Shown one piece after another: positions 10,765 through 20,562 of a DNA stretch of 64,000 bases. The position numbers and the translations under genes are program-made. Below the pieces are notes generated by a model. That model was given only the letters and a program-made list of their open reading frames with translations, had not been told where the DNA came from and searched no databases. Position 1 is the first letter of the stretch. Every line of letters begins with the position of its first letter. The stretch lies in the NCBI RefSeq assembly GCF_010548275.1, contig NZ_JAAGLT010000001.1, positions 434,001 to 498,000 on the forward strand. Reading direction: 5' to 3'. Origin of the DNA: Streptomyces sp. SID12488. Its GTDB lineage: Bacteria; Actinomycetota; Actinomycetes; Streptomycetales; Streptomycetaceae.

Positions 10765-12786
10765 TTACGCGCTGCTACGCCGCGCCGCTGCCTGAGTGAT
10801 CCGGTCGAACATGACTCCGAGAAGGACGATGGCCAGCCCCGCCGCCAGCCCCTTCCCGTACAGCTGCCCCTGCGAGAAGCCGGCCACGACGTCGTAGCCG
10901 AGGGCGCCCGCGCCTACCAGGCCGCCCACAACAACCATCGACAGCACGTAGATCAGACCCTGGTTGGTGGCCAGGGTCAGGGCTCCGCGTGCCATCGGCA
11001 GCTGGACCTTGGTGATGATCTGCCAGGTGTTGCACCCGGCGGAGGTGGCCGCTTCCACGGTGGTCGCGGGCACGGTCCGTATCCCGTCCGCGATGATCTT
11101 CATGGCGACGGGCGCCGCGTAGACGATGGCGGCGACGATCGCCGTGAAGCGGGTCGCGCCGAACAGCGCGAGGAACGGTACGAGGTAGACGAACGGCGGC
11201 ATGACCTGCGCCGCGTCGAGGGTGGGCCGGATCAGCCGGTCGGCGATCGGGCTGCGCCCCATCCACACGCCGACGACGACGGCCAGCAGCATCGTCATGA
11301 CCGTGGCGACGAGCGTGGACGCCAGTGTCGTCATGCTGTCCGACCAGACTCCGGTGGCGACCAGCAGGCCGACGCACACCGCTGTGGTGACCCCGGACTT
11401 CCAGCCGCCGAGCACCGTGCCGAGCCCGACCAGGACCGCGCCGACGAGCCACCAGGGCGAGTCGGTGAGCAGGGTCTGGAACGGGTTGAGCAGTCCGTTG
11501 GTGAGGGCGTCCCGGAAGGCGTTGGTGAGGGCCGACAGGTTGTCCTGCACCCACGTGCTCGCGGTGTCGGCGCCGCTCGCGACGGCGTTGCCGACACTGC
11601 CCTCGCCGGGGAACTCCGCCGCCCACACGTAGGTGTGCGACAGGTAGACGAGGACGGCGGCGACGGCCGCTCCCGCCACCACCAACTGCCGTCGCCTGGC
11701 GAGGAGTCGGCCGCCCGAACGCCGGGCCGCCTCCTCGCGGACGCTCGCCGCGGTCGTGACCCGGTCGAGGACGATGGCCATCACGACGATGGCGAGGCCC
11801 GCGTTGAAGGCCGTACCCACGTCGAGCGACTGCAGGGCCTGGATGACGGTCTTGCCGAGGCCGGGCGCGTCGATCAGGGCGGCGATGGTCACCATGGCGA
11901 GGGCGGCCATGATGGTCTGGTTGACGCCCATCACCACGGTCCGCTTCGACATCGGCAGCAGGACCTTCAGCAGCGACTGCCAGCGGGTCGCGCCCAGCGA
12001 GTCGGCCGCCTCGACCGTCGTCTCCGGCACGGACCGGATGGCGTGCGCGGTGATGCGGATCGCCGGCGGGGCCGCGTAGACGACGGTGGCGATGGTCGCG
12101 GAGGCGCCGCCGATGAGAAAGAACAGGGTCAGCGGGGCGAGGTAGACGAAGGTGGGCATCGTCTGCATGAAGTCCAGAACGGGCGTCATGACCTTGTTGA
12201 ACCGGTCGGACAGCCCCACGCACACACCCAGCGGAATCGCGAACAGCAGCGCCACGAGCACCGCCGTCAGCGTCAGGGCGAGCGTGTCCATGCTCTCCTG
12301 CCACAGCCCCTGCAGCCCGAAGAACACGAACCCGGCCACGGTCAGCAGCGCCACCCGCCAGTTGCCCACGGTCCACGACACGAACCCGGCGATCCCGACG
12401 ACCCCGAGCCACCCGATCTGCGGCAGCGGCCTCGAGTCGGACGGCTGGGAGATCAGATGCTGGACGAAGGTCGCCAGGTTGTCGATGACCAGGCGGATCT
12501 CGTTGAAGAAGTAGAGGAAGAGCGGGCTGGAGTTGCGGTTGGCGCCGATCGAGTCGTAGACGTCGTTCAGCCACCGGTGCAGGTCGGTGAGGTCCGCCGC
12601 CGCGAGGGTGAGGGTGTTCGTGCCGCGCAGTACGGCGAACAGCACCAGCCAGACGACCAGGATCGCCCCGACCACCATGCGTCGGCTGACCCGGCGTACG
12701 GCGGCGACGGGCGCGGCGGCCTCGGGCACCGCATCCTCCGGCCCGGGTGCCTCCGGTGTCGGGGGTTTCTCCATGGCGACGGTCAT
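10765..12786 (-). CDS. Fused double-permease subunit of betaine ABC transporter
   Basis: 673 aa, about twice the size of a single ProW-type permease. Two binding-protein-dependent permease domains lie in tandem. Each has the EAA loop region: [18 protein letters not shown] in the first and [18 protein letters not shown] in the second. Many membrane segments are visible, with a short charged N-terminal tail. A fusion makes the transporter ATPase2-permease(fused)-SBP. Start ATG overlaps the ATPase stop as ATGA, so the pair is translationally coupled. Confidence 0.9.
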   Translation of the reverse strand: MTVAMEKPPTPEAPGPEDAVPEAAAPVAAVRRVSRRMVVGAILVVWLVLFAVLRGTNTLTLAAADLTDLHRWLNDVYDSIGANRNSSPLFLYFFNEIRLVIDNLATFVQHLISQPSDSRPLPQIGWLGVVGIAGFVSWTVGNWRVALLTVAGFVFFGLQGLWQESMDTLALTLTAVLVALLFAIPLGVCVGLSDRFNKVMTPVLDFMQTMPTFVYLAPLTLFFLIGGASATIATVVYAAPPAIRITAHAIRSVPETTVEAADSLGATRWQSLLKVLLPMSKRTVVMGVNQTIMAALAMVTIAALIDAPGLGKTVIQALQSLDVGTAFNAGLAIVVMAIVLDRVTTAASVREEAARRSGGRLLARRRQLVVAGAAVAAVLVYLSHTYVWAAEFPGEGSVGNAVASGADTASTWVQDNLSALTNAFRDALTNGLLNPFQTLLTDSPWWLVGAVLVGLGTVLGGWKSGVTTAVCVGLLVATGVWSDSMTTLASTLVATVMTMLLAVVVGVWMGRSPIADRLIRPTLDAAQVMPPFVYLVPFLALFGATRFTAIVAAIVYAAPVAMKIIADGIRTVPATTVEAATSAGCNTWQIITKVQLPMARGALTLATNQGLIYVLSMVVVGGLVGAGALGYDVVAGFSQGQLYGKGLAAGLAIVLLGVMFDRITQAAARRSSA

Positions 12787-13895
12787 CGCGCGCCGCCTTC
12801 CTGTCCCTGTCCGGCGACTTCCTGCCCGGCGACGACCGCGAGGATCTCCTCGTCGCCGACGATGCCGAGCAGCTTGCCGTTCTCGACGACCTTGACCGGC
12901 TTCTCGGCGGCCAGAACGGCCCGGGTGGCTTCCCGTACGACGACGTCCGGCCCCAGCTCGGGACCGTCGAGGGCGTCGCCGTCCACCGCCGGGCGCATGA
13001 TCCAGCGCAGGGTGAGGACGTCGGCGCGCGGCACGTCCTTCACGAACTCACGTACGTAGTCGTCGGCGGGAGCGCCCACCAGCTCGTCCCCGGTGCCGCA
13101 CTGGACCATCTTGCCGTCGCGCATGATGAGGATGCGGTCGCCCAGTTTGAGCGCCTCGGAGAGGTCGTGGGTGATGAACACCATCGTCTTTCCGACCTCG
13201 TGGTGCAGCCGGATGACCTCGTTCTGCATGTCCCGGCGGATCAGCGGGTCGAGCGCGGAGAACGGCTCGTCGAAGAGAAGGACCTCCGGATCTCCCGCCA
13301 ACGCCCTTGCCAGGCCCACGCGTTGCTGCATTCCGCCGGAGAGCTGGTCGGGGTAGGAGTTCTCGTACCCGGAGAGGCCGACGAGCTCGACGACCTCCAG
13401 GGCCCGCTTCATGCGTTCGGCCCGGCCCATCCCGCGTATCTCGAGCCCGAAGGAGACGTTGTCGACGACCCGCCGGTGCGGAAGCAGCCCGAAGTGCTGG
13501 AAGACCATGGAGAACTTCTGGCGGCGCAGCTCGCGCAGCCGCTTGTCGTCGGCGTCGCGGATGTTCTCGCCCTCGAAGACGATCTCACCGGCGGTGGGTT
13601 CGATCAGCCGGGTGAGACATCGCACCAGGGTCGACTTGCCGGAACCCGACAGACCCATGACGACGAACACCTCACCGGGCGCCACGTCGAAGTCGATGTC
13701 GCGTACGGCGGCGGTGCATCCCGTACGGTCCATCAGCTCGCGCCGGGTGAGCCCGCACAGCTCCTCCGATTCGGGCACCCTCTCGGCCTTCGGCCCGAAC
13801 ACCTTCCACAGGCCGCGCACGGAGATGACCGGCGTGCCGTCCGAGTCCTGGGGCGTGCCGCGCCGCTGCGGCACCTCGGTCTGTACTGGGGTCAC
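12783..13895 (-). CDS. ABC transporter ATPase, ProV/OpuAA type with C-terminal CBS-like part
   Basis: 370 aa from GTG 13895 (AGAGG six bases upstream); longer upstream starts run into betB. Walker A is GLSGSGKST, signature LSGGMQQR, Walker B EVLLFDEP, and switch His in FITHDLSEA. The family motif [12 protein letters not shown] marks it as the quaternary-amine (ProV) type. The last 90 residues resemble a CBS segment, which in OpuA senses ionic strength. It lies 20 bp after betB and energises uptake of betaine or choline. Confidence 0.92.
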   Translation of the reverse strand: MTPVQTEVPQRRGTPQDSDGTPVISVRGLWKVFGPKAERVPESEELCGLTRRELMDRTGCTAAVRDIDFDVAPGEVFVVMGLSGSGKSTLVRCLTRLIEPTAGEIVFEGENIRDADDKRLRELRRQKFSMVFQHFGLLPHRRVVDNVSFGLEIRGMGRAERMKRALEVVELVGLSGYENSYPDQLSGGMQQRVGLARALAGDPEVLLFDEPFSALDPLIRRDMQNEVIRLHHEVGKTMVFITHDLSEALKLGDRILIMRDGKMVQCGTGDELVGAPADDYVREFVKDVPRADVLTLRWIMRPAVDGDALDGPELGPDVVVREATRAVLAAEKPVKVVENGKLLGIVGDEEILAVVAGQEVAGQGQEGGAR

Positions 13896-13915
13896 GATCG
13901 ACCTCTTTTCGGCGT

Positions 13916-15388
13916 TCAGCCGCGGAACCAGTGCTGCGGCCGGGGTTGGATGTTCTGCCAGATGTGCTTGGGCTCTCGGTACTCGTCCAGGCCGCTCGGT
14001 CCCAGCTCCCGGCCCACACCCGAATGCCCGAAACCACCCCATTCCGCCTGCGGCACATAGGGGTGGTAGTCGTTGATCCACACGGTGCCGTGGCGCAGCC
14101 GCCGGGCGACCCGCTGGGCCTTCCCGCCGTCCTGCGTCCAGACGGCCCCGGCGAGGCCGTACTCGGTGTCGTTGGCGATGCGTACGGCATCGTCCTCGTC
14201 GCCGCTGAAGCGCTCCACCGTGAGCACGGGCCCGAAGGACTCCTCGTGCACCACACGCATGTCCTGCGTGCACTCGTCGAGCACGGTGGGCGGGTAGTAG
14301 TGGCCGTCGGCGAGCGCGGGATCGTCCGGCCGCTCACCGCCGCAGCGCAGTACGGCACCCTCGGCGAGCCCGGCGGCGACATACGCCTCGACCTTCGCCA
14401 GGTGCCCGGCGGAGATCAGCGCGCCTGTCTCGGCCTCGGCGTCGAAGGGCCCGCCGAGCCGGATCTGCCGGGCCCGCCGGACGACCTCGTCCACGAACCG
14501 GTCGTGGAGGGAATCCTCGACGATGAGCCGCGCACCGGCGGAGCAGACCTGCCCGGAGTGCAGGAAGACGGCGGTGAGGGCGAAGTCGACGGCCGTCTCG
14601 AAGTCGGCGTCGGCGAACACGACGTTGGGGTTCTTGCCGCCGAGCTCCAGGGCCACCTTCTTCACGCCGGCGGCGGCGGTGGCCATGACGCGCTTGCCGG
14701 TCTCCAGTCCCCCGGTGAAGGAGACCATGTCGACGGCGGGGTCCTCCGAGAGCGGAGCGCCCACCTCGGGCCCGGCCCCCAGGACGAGGTTGGCAACACC
14801 GGCGGGCAGCCCGGCCTCCGTCAGCGCCCGCATCAGCAGGATCGAGGTGGAGGGAGTGAGTTCGCTCGGCTTGAGAACGATCGTGTTGCCGGCGAGAAGG
14901 GCCGGGGCGACCTTCCAACTGGCTTGCAGGAGAGGGTAGTTCCAGGGAGTGATGAGCCCGCACACACCGACGGGCTCGTACACGACACGACTCACAGCGT
15001 CGTCGCGGCCGGTATCGATCACCCGGCCGGCATCCGTGCCCCCGATCCCGCCGTAGTGGCGGAAGCAGGAGACGACGTCGGCGATGTCGTACTCGCTCTC
15101 CACCAGTCGCTTGCCGGTGTCCAGCGACTCGGCGCGGGCGAACTCCTTGGCGTCGCGCTCGATGATGTCCGCGGTGCGCAGCAGCAGTTGGCCGCGCTCC
15201 CGTTCGGGGGTGCGCGGCCAGGGTCCTGTGTCGAAGGCACGGCGGGCGGCGGCTATCGCGGCCTCGGCGTCGGGACGTGTCCCCTCCGAGACGGTGGCGG
15301 CGAGCCTGCCGTCAGCGGGACATCGTATTTCGCGGCAGCCGCCGGCCACCGGCTCCCGCCATTCACCGTCCACATACAGGTCTGCCAC
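13916..15388 (-). CDS. betB: Betaine aldehyde dehydrogenase
   Basis: 490 aa NAD(P)-dependent aldehyde dehydrogenase. Catalytic Glu sits in LELGGKNP and the nucleophile Cys in HSGQVCSAG; the oxyanion Asn is in TPWNYPLLQ. The C-terminal [14 protein letters not shown] and YREPKHIW are typical of BetB. It would oxidise betaine aldehyde from choline dehydrogenase to glycine betaine in the cytoplasm. GTG start with AAAGG upstream. First gene of the operon with the betaine ABC importer, directly behind the composite operator at 15414-15449. Close relatives act on other amino-aldehydes, so substrate rests partly on context. Confidence 0.88.
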   Translation of the reverse strand: MADLYVDGEWREPVAGGCREIRCPADGRLAATVSEGTRPDAEAAIAAARRAFDTGPWPRTPERERGQLLLRTADIIERDAKEFARAESLDTGKRLVESEYDIADVVSCFRHYGGIGGTDAGRVIDTGRDDAVSRVVYEPVGVCGLITPWNYPLLQASWKVAPALLAGNTIVLKPSELTPSTSILLMRALTEAGLPAGVANLVLGAGPEVGAPLSEDPAVDMVSFTGGLETGKRVMATAAAGVKKVALELGGKNPNVVFADADFETAVDFALTAVFLHSGQVCSAGARLIVEDSLHDRFVDEVVRRARQIRLGGPFDAEAETGALISAGHLAKVEAYVAAGLAEGAVLRCGGERPDDPALADGHYYPPTVLDECTQDMRVVHEESFGPVLTVERFSGDEDDAVRIANDTEYGLAGAVWTQDGGKAQRVARRLRHGTVWINDYHPYVPQAEWGGFGHSGVGRELGPSGLDEYREPKHIWQNIQPRPQHWFRG

Positions 15389-15413
15389 GCGCCAAGCCTT
15401 TCAACAGAAATTC

Positions 15414-15449
15414 GTTGCGCATCGTGCACCCAATTGCTTGTGGTGGAAC
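15414..15449. promoter_or_regulatory. Composite operator upstream of betB-transporter operon
   Basis: GTTGC-GCATCGT-GCACC (15414-15430), 2 bp, then ATTGC-TTGTGGT-GGAAC (15433-15449). Half-site matches to GTTGC/GCAAC are 5, 4, 4 and 4 of 5. It ends 26 bp before the betB start, a position suited to repression. Regulator inferred to be the IclR protein. Confidence 0.6.
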
Positions 15450-15567
15450 ACCCTGGCCAATGTGCGGACATACGTCAAGTAGTTGGAAGATGACGATTTC
15501 GACAGGGGATCACCAGGTGTCCATCAGGCGCTCCGCCCTTGACCGGAGCGGTCGGCGAGCCGACCAT

Positions 15568-15603
15568 GTTGCGTATCGCTCACCATGTTGTGCAATACGC
15601 ACC
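15568..15603. promoter_or_regulatory. Composite operator upstream of purU
   Basis: GTTGC-GTATCGC-TCACC (15568-15584), 2 bp, then GTTGT-GCAATAC-GCACC (15587-15603). Same 19-bp register as the other pairs. It abuts the purU ribosome-binding site (GGAGG at 15607-15611), which also argues against any upstream purU start. Confidence 0.6.
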
Positions 15604-15616
15604 AACGGAGGCCGAC

Positions 15617-16498
15617 GTGTCCCCTAAGTTTCCTCGACCGGTACCGGGCAGTGAGTACGTCCTCACCCTCTCGTGCCCCGACAGCTCGGGGCTGGTCCAC
15701 GCCGTGAGCGGCTTTCTCGTCCGGAACTCGGGAAACATCCTGGAGAGCCAGCAGTTCGATGATCGACTCCAGGGCCGTTTCTTCATGAGGGTCCACTTCG
15801 ATGTTTCCGATCCGAACGCGGACCTGGAAAACCTGCGTTACCGATTCGGCCCCGTCGCCGAGGCGTACGGCATCTCCTGGACCCTGCGGGACGCGTCGAC
15901 CCCGACCCGCACCCTGATCATGGTGTCCAGGTTCGGCCACTGCCTGAACGACCTGCTCTTCCGCCGCCGCACAGGTGGCCTCAACATCGAGATCCCGGCG
16001 ATCGTCTCCAACCACCGCGACTTCGAGGGCCTGGCGGAGAGCTACGGCATCCCCTTCCACCACATCCCGGTGACGCGGGACACCAAGCCGGAGGCGGAGG
16101 CGCGACTCCTGGAGCTGGTACGGGAGTTGGACATCGACCTGGTGGTGCTGGCCCGCTATATGCAGGTCCTCACCGACGACCTGTGCAAGGAGCTGGAGGG
16201 GCGCGCGATCAACATCCACCACTCCTTCCTGCCCAGCTTCAAGGGCGCACGCCCGTACGACCAGGCGTACGACCGCGGAGTGAAGCTGGTCGGCGCGACA
16301 GCGCACTATGTGACGTCCGACCTGGACGAGGGTCAGATCATCGAGCAGGACGTGGTGCGGGTGGACCACTCGCTCGACCCCGGTGAACTGGTGACGGTGG
16401 GCCGGGACGTGGAGGCGCAGGTGCTGGCGCACGCGGTGAAGTGGCACAGCGAGAGCAGGGTGATGGTGGAGGGGAGCCGGACGGTGGTTTTCCGCTGA
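15617..16498 (+). CDS. purU: Formyltetrahydrofolate deformylase
   Basis: 293 aa from GTG 15617, with CGGAGG at ideal spacing; an in-frame ATG at 15539 would place the start upstream of the operator and is unlikely. N-terminal ACT domain (YVLTLSCPDSSGLVHAV, residues about 14-30) is followed by the formyltransferase fold. Catalytic region NIHHSFLPSF and HYVTSDLDEG holds the Asn-His-Asp set. PurU hydrolyses 10-formyl-THF to formate and THF. Here it would recycle folate loaded by dimethylglycine and sarcosine demethylation. Divergent from betB across a shared 228-bp control region. Confidence 0.93.
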   Translation: MSPKFPRPVPGSEYVLTLSCPDSSGLVHAVSGFLVRNSGNILESQQFDDRLQGRFFMRVHFDVSDPNADLENLRYRFGPVAEAYGISWTLRDASTPTRTLIMVSRFGHCLNDLLFRRRTGGLNIEIPAIVSNHRDFEGLAESYGIPFHHIPVTRDTKPEAEARLLELVRELDIDLVVLARYMQVLTDDLCKELEGRAINIHHSFLPSFKGARPYDQAYDRGVKLVGATAHYVTSDLDEGQIIEQDVVRVDHSLDPGELVTVGRDVEAQVLAHAVKWHSESRVMVEGSRTVVFR

Positions 16499-16526
16499 GG
16501 CGGTTGTATACGGGTGTGTTCGGCGG

Positions 16527-16550
16527 CCACCCGGTCTCGACACCGGGTGG
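16527..16550 (+). terminator. Hairpin after purU
   Basis: CCACCCGGT pairs with ACCGGGTGG around a 6-nt loop, about 30 bp downstream of the purU stop. The rest of the gap to 16708 holds no convincing gene. Confidence 0.6.
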
Positions 16551-16708
16551 GCACCTCCCGCCCGTCGGGGGTCTTCGGGGAGGTCCTGACCCTGGTGATC
16601 GCGGACATCGAGGCGCGGTACGGAGAACGGCGACCGCCGCCCCTACGAGCTGGGCGGCGGTCGTACGGCGACTGGGCCGCCAGCGCCTGACGGCCCTAAC
16701 CGCTTCTG

Positions 16709-17662
16709 CTACGACTTCGGCCCGGACCGCCGTGCGCGCCGGACGGCGCGGGTGACTATGGGCGGGAGCAGATCAACGGCTATGCGTGTGGCGCGGCGAG
16801 GCAGCGGCTTGGGGCCGTTGCGTACGGCGGACTCCGCCGGCTTCGTGGGCTCTGCCGGCTTGGGCGGCGCCTGCCGCGCCTCGGGCGCCTTCTTCTCGAC
16901 GTAGTGCCGGGAGACCGGGAACTCCGGCGCCTTCATGCCCTTGGACTTCAGGCGGATGATGCGGTGACCGGCGGCCTCCTGGACGCTGAGGTGGCAGTCG
17001 TCCCGCCCCTCGAGCATGGCCAGCAGCTCCTCCTGGACGGTCTCGGGGTCGTCCCAGGTGCCGTACAACTTCTGGGTGCTCAGGCAGATGGGGTTCAGCC
17101 CCCGGTTGAGCACGGCCTCCCAGGTCGCGATGGACACGCCGGGCGTGTGCTCGGAGCGGAAGTCGTCCAGCACGACGATGCCGCCCGGCAGCAGCGCGTC
17201 GCGGGCCGCGGTGATGTCCCCCTGCACGTGCTCGTACAGGTGCGAGGCGTCGACATGGACCGTCCGACAGGAGTTCGGCTTCACCTCTTGGGGCACCACC
17301 GAGCTGGGACCCGCCAGGACCCGCGGCAACTCGTCGTGGAACGAGAGGTAGTTGTCCTCGAAGATCTGCTGGGTCAGCTTGCTGTACGACTTCGTCGCCT
17401 CGGCCCGGTTGGACACGTCCGGCGCGTCGCCCTCGAAGAGGTCGCACACCGTGAAGTGCTCGCCCTCCTGCAGATGCCGACCGGTGAAGATCGCACTCTT
17501 GCCCATGTACACGCCGACTTCCAGCAGGTCGCCCCGCATGCCCGCAGATTCCTGCCTGTCGAGGAACCAGTTGAAAAGCATCTGGTCGAGGACGGGGAAC
17601 CAGCCCGGAACATCGTCGAGCCTGTGTGGAAGCGATCGGGTCGTGTCATCCACAGCTGTCAT
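16709..17662 (-). CDS. Class I SAM-dependent methyltransferase (Methyltransf_24-like)
   Basis: 317 aa. A SAM-binding glycine loop is seen in DLLEVGVYMGKSAIF, then acidic residue in VCDLFEGDAPD, and HVDASHLYEHVQGD and GGIVVLDDF in the later strands. This pattern matches the Methyltransf_24 / TylF-like group, which methylates sugars or small molecules. The last 70 residues are Lys/Pro/Ala-rich and probably disordered. It stands alone between purU and the metF-betA unit, outside visible operator control. Substrate unknown; a link to one-carbon metabolism is only positional. Confidence 0.75.
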   Translation of the reverse strand: MTAVDDTTRSLPHRLDDVPGWFPVLDQMLFNWFLDRQESAGMRGDLLEVGVYMGKSAIFTGRHLQEGEHFTVCDLFEGDAPDVSNRAEATKSYSKLTQQIFEDNYLSFHDELPRVLAGPSSVVPQEVKPNSCRTVHVDASHLYEHVQGDITAARDALLPGGIVVLDDFRSEHTPGVSIATWEAVLNRGLNPICLSTQKLYGTWDDPETVQEELLAMLEGRDDCHLSVQEAAGHRIIRLKSKGMKAPEFPVSRHYVEKKAPEARQAPPKPAEPTKPAESAVRNGPKPLPRRATRIAVDLLPPIVTRAVRRARRSGPKS

Positions 17663-17807
17663 AAGTCACAACGCTCTCTCGTGGGAATGAGCAAGGCGAT
17701 CAGGCCCAGAAACCTATGAGAACCCTATGGTCCGGTCAATAGCGTTGTGGTGGGCCGGGTCCCAGCCGGTAGCGGGGGCAGGGCGGCACTGTCAGGCGTC
17801 AAAACCG

Positions 17808-17839
17808 ATGTTGCCGGGGGCGGCAGCCCCCGGCAACAT
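17808..17839 (-). terminator. Hairpin ending the betA-metF operon
   Basis: Perfect 14-bp stem ATGTTGCCGGGGGC with GCCCCCGGCAACAT, loop GGCA, 40 bp after the metF-like stop codon. It separates this unit from the downstream methyltransferase gene, whose promoter must lie in 17663-17807. Confidence 0.75.
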
Positions 17840-17880
17840 TCACCACGCCCCGGGCGCCCGGGGCGCCCCCAGAACGACCC

Positions 17881-18735
17881 TCAGCCGCCCAACCGTTCCA
17901 GCACGGCCCGGCGCCACCGTTCCGTCTCCGCGACCTGGTTGAACGTGAACAGGTGCAGCCCCGCCACCCCCGCCCCGGGCGCCGTGAGCGCCCCCCGCAT
18001 GCGGGAGAGCAGTCGCTCCGGCGAGTAGCCCCCGGGCGCCGCGAAGCGCAGGAACCACGACGCGTGCTTCGTCAGGAAACGCGTCGACTCCCCCACCCCG
18101 ATCTTCGTCGCCATGGACAGCAGCTTCGCCCGCTGCACAGGCCCCGCGACACCCACGTACACGGGCAGGGAAACCTCCCGCCCTCGTATACGACCCACCC
18201 ACTCCCCCAGCACGCGCGAGTCGAAGCACAGGTTGCTGACGATGTACGTCGCGTGCTCGCGCTTGTCCCACATGGCCTGGATGGTGACGTCGTCGTGGAT
18301 GAGGGGATGGCTCTCGGGATATCCGGTGACGCCGACATGTGTGAACGGGCTGCCCAGTTCGCCCAGCCTGCGCAGCACGGGCAGGGCACCCTCGTATGCC
18401 CCGGCGGGCGGATTCGCGTCGCCGGCGGGCACGAAGACGTCCCTCACGCCTGTCTCCCGCAACCGGTCGACGACGTCCTTCAGATGCGTGTCGTCCCGCA
18501 GCAGCCGGGCCGGCACATGCGGGACGACGCGATAACCGTGCGCCGCCAGCCGACCCACAAGGTCGAGGGTCGGCTCCAGCCCCTTGACCGGCGACGCCGT
18601 GACCGTGACCACGACGTCGCGCGGAACGTGGGCGAGGACCTTGTCCTCGGTCGCCTTGGCGGGCAGCACCTCGTAGCGGACGCGCTCCAGCAGTTCCCGG
18701 AGCCCCCGGAGCCCCCGCAGTCCTGAGTCGGTCAA
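17881..18735 (-). CDS. MetF-like methylenetetrahydrofolate reductase family protein
   Basis: 284 aa. The MTHFR-type barrel is suggested by VVTVTASPVKGLEPTLDL, VPHVPARLL, DVFVPAGDANPPAG, HVGVTGYPESHPLI and LHLFTFN. The family reduces 5,10-methylene-THF to 5-methyl-THF with FAD. No nearby ATG or GTG fits; TTG at 18735, three bases after the betA stop, is the best start and implies reinitiation after betA. Methylene-THF is the expected product of DMG and sarcosine demethylation, so a second, pathway-specific MTHFR makes sense. It is shorter than housekeeping MetF and may differ in activity. Confidence 0.75.
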   Translation of the reverse strand: MTDSGLRGLRGLRELLERVRYEVLPAKATEDKVLAHVPRDVVVTVTASPVKGLEPTLDLVGRLAAHGYRVVPHVPARLLRDDTHLKDVVDRLRETGVRDVFVPAGDANPPAGAYEGALPVLRRLGELGSPFTHVGVTGYPESHPLIHDDVTIQAMWDKREHATYIVSNLCFDSRVLGEWVGRIRGREVSLPVYVGVAGPVQRAKLLSMATKIGVGESTRFLTKHASWFLRFAAPGGYSPERLLSRMRGALTAPGAGVAGLHLFTFNQVAETERWRRAVLERLGG

Positions 18736-18738
18736 CGT

Positions 18739-20412
18739 CTACCCGGCCTGCTCGGCGTCACGGTGGCGGTAGTACGCGGCCTTGGAAGCCGGCAGCGGCT
18801 GCTTGCCGAGAATCAGGTCGGCGGCCTTCTCGGCGATCATCATCACCGGCGCGTAGATGTTGCCGTTGGTGACGTAGGGCATGACGGACGCGTCCACGAC
18901 CCGCAGTCCCTCCACGCCGTGCACCCGCAGACTCTCCGGGTCGACCACCGCCATCTCGTCCGCCGAGGGGCCCATCTTGCAGGTGCAGGACGGGTGCAGA
19001 GCCGTCTCGCCCTCCTTGGCGACCCAGTCGAGGATCTCCTCGTCCGTCGCCACCTTGGCTCCCGGGGAGACCTCTCCGTCGTTGTAGGGGGCGAGCGCGG
19101 GCTGGCTGAGGAGCTTGCGCGCCACGCGGATCGCCTCGACCCACTCCCGTCGGTCCTGCTCGGTGGAGAGGTAGTTGAAGCGCAGCGCCGGATGCTCCCG
19201 CGGGTCCTTGCTCTTGATCTTCACCGAGCCGATGGCGTCGGAGTACATGGGGCCCACGTGCACCTGGTAGCCGTGGCCGCCGGCCGGCGAGGAGCCGTCG
19301 TAACGGACGGCGATGGGCAGGAAGTGGAACATCAGGTTGGGGTAGTCGACGTCCTCGTTGCTGCGGGCGAAGCCGCCGGCCTCGAAGTGGTTGGTGGCGG
19401 CGGGACCCTTGCGGAACAGCCACTGCAGGCCGATGAAGGGGGCACGCCACTTCGCCATGTACGGCTGCATGGACACGGGCTGCTTGCAGGCGTACTGGAC
19501 GTACACCTCCAGGTGGTCCTGCATGTTCTCGCCGACGCCCGGGAGGTCGTGGACGACGTCGACACCGAGGGCGCTCAGCTCCTCCGCGTTGCCGACGCCC
19601 GACAGCTGGAGCAGCTGCGGGGAGTTGATCGCGCCGCCGCAGAGGATGACCTCCTTGGCGTGGACCTGCTGCAGCGCGCCCTTGCCGCGCTGGTACTCGA
19701 CACCGACGGCCCGCTTGCCCTCGAAGAGGACCCGGGTGACGAGGGCGCGCGTCTTGACGGTGAGGTTGGGCCGCTTCCGGACGGGCTTGAGGTACGCCTT
19801 GGACGCCGAGAGCCGGCGGCCCCGGTGGACGTTCCGGTCGAACTTGGCGAAGCCCTCCTGCCGGTACCCGTTGACGTCGTCGGTGGGTGCGTACCCCGCC
19901 TCCTCGGTGGCCTTGAGGAAGGCGCCGAAGAGGGGGTTGGTGGCCGGGCCGCGTTCGAGGACGAGGGGGCCGTCGTGGCCGCGGAACTCGTCGTCCGGGT
20001 CGGCGGCGAGACAGTTCTCCATGCGCCGGAAGTACGGCAGACAGTGGGCGTAGTCCCACTTCTCCATGCCCGGGTCGGCCGCCCAGCGCTCGTAGTCCAG
20101 GGGGTTTCCGCGCTGGAAGATCATGCCGTTGATGCTGCTGGAGCCGCCGAGCACCTTGCCGCGCGCGTGGTAGACGCGTCGGCCGCCCATGTGGGGTTCG
20201 GGCTCGGACTCGTACTTCCAGTCGTAGAACCGGCTGCCGATGGGGTAGGTCAGCGCCGCGGGCATGTGGATGAAGACGTCCCACGGGTAGTCGGGCCGGC
20301 CGGCCTCCAGGACCAGCACCCGGTTCGCCGGGTCGGCCGAGAGCCTGTTCGCAAGTGCGCTGCCGGCCGATCCGCCGCCGACGATGACGAAGTCGTATTG
20401 CAGGGGAGCCAT
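18739..20412 (-). CDS. betA: Choline dehydrogenase (GMC oxidoreductase)
   Basis: 557 aa, matching BetA (about 556). ATG 20412 follows GAGAGATC. FAD-binding [17 protein letters not shown] begins near residue 9; GMC signatures [13 protein letters not shown] and [16 protein letters not shown] are present; the C-terminal HPSCTCKMG and [17 protein letters not shown] hold the active-site His region. It would oxidise choline to betaine aldehyde. It is divergent from the iclR gene, with two adjacent operator sites between them, and is coupled to the metF-like gene downstream. Other GMC alcohol oxidases look alike; context favours choline. Confidence 0.87.
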   Translation of the reverse strand: MAPLQYDFVIVGGGSAGSALANRLSADPANRVLVLEAGRPDYPWDVFIHMPAALTYPIGSRFYDWKYESEPEPHMGGRRVYHARGKVLGGSSSINGMIFQRGNPLDYERWAADPGMEKWDYAHCLPYFRRMENCLAADPDDEFRGHDGPLVLERGPATNPLFGAFLKATEEAGYAPTDDVNGYRQEGFAKFDRNVHRGRRLSASKAYLKPVRKRPNLTVKTRALVTRVLFEGKRAVGVEYQRGKGALQQVHAKEVILCGGAINSPQLLQLSGVGNAEELSALGVDVVHDLPGVGENMQDHLEVYVQYACKQPVSMQPYMAKWRAPFIGLQWLFRKGPAATNHFEAGGFARSNEDVDYPNLMFHFLPIAVRYDGSSPAGGHGYQVHVGPMYSDAIGSVKIKSKDPREHPALRFNYLSTEQDRREWVEAIRVARKLLSQPALAPYNDGEVSPGAKVATDEEILDWVAKEGETALHPSCTCKMGPSADEMAVVDPESLRVHGVEGLRVVDASVMPYVTNGNIYAPVMMIAEKAADLILGKQPLPASKAAYYRHRDAEQAG

Positions 20413-20460
20413 GATCTCTCGTCTCGCTCGCGCCGTAGATACGCGAGGCATGCTAATCCA

Positions 20461-20496
20461 GTAGCGCCATACGCACCAGGTTGCGGGAAGCGCAAC
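20461..20496. promoter_or_regulatory. Composite operator between betA and iclR
   Basis: GTAGC-GCCATAC-GCACC (20461-20477), 2 bp, then the perfect GTTGC-GGGAAGC-GCAAC (20480-20496). One of the best copies of the locus-wide motif. Lies 49 bp before betA and about 65 bp before the proposed iclR start, so it could serve both promoters. Confidence 0.7.
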
Positions 20497-20525
20497 ATGA
20501 AAGCTCTTGGTTTCCGGGTGGTTAC

Positions 20526-20556
20526 TTGCAATGGCGTTGTTTACTGCGCGTATAGT
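20526..20556 (+). promoter_or_regulatory. Likely iclR promoter giving a leaderless mRNA
   Basis: TTGCAA (20526-20531) and TATAGT (20551-20556) are separated by 19 bp. The TATAGT box ends only 6 bp before the GTG start and no ribosome-binding site is visible, so transcription probably begins at or next to the start codon. Confidence 0.5.
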
Positions 20557-20562
20557 TTCGCT

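Noticed and set aside
15539..15616. Upstream ATG start for purU
   Set aside because: It would put the start upstream of the paired operator and adds 26 residues not found in the family. GTG 15617 has a strong RBS.
18763..20562. Very long forward frame running into iclR
   Set aside because: It is the antisense of betA. The IclR domain begins only after GTG 20563, where a promoter is also visible.
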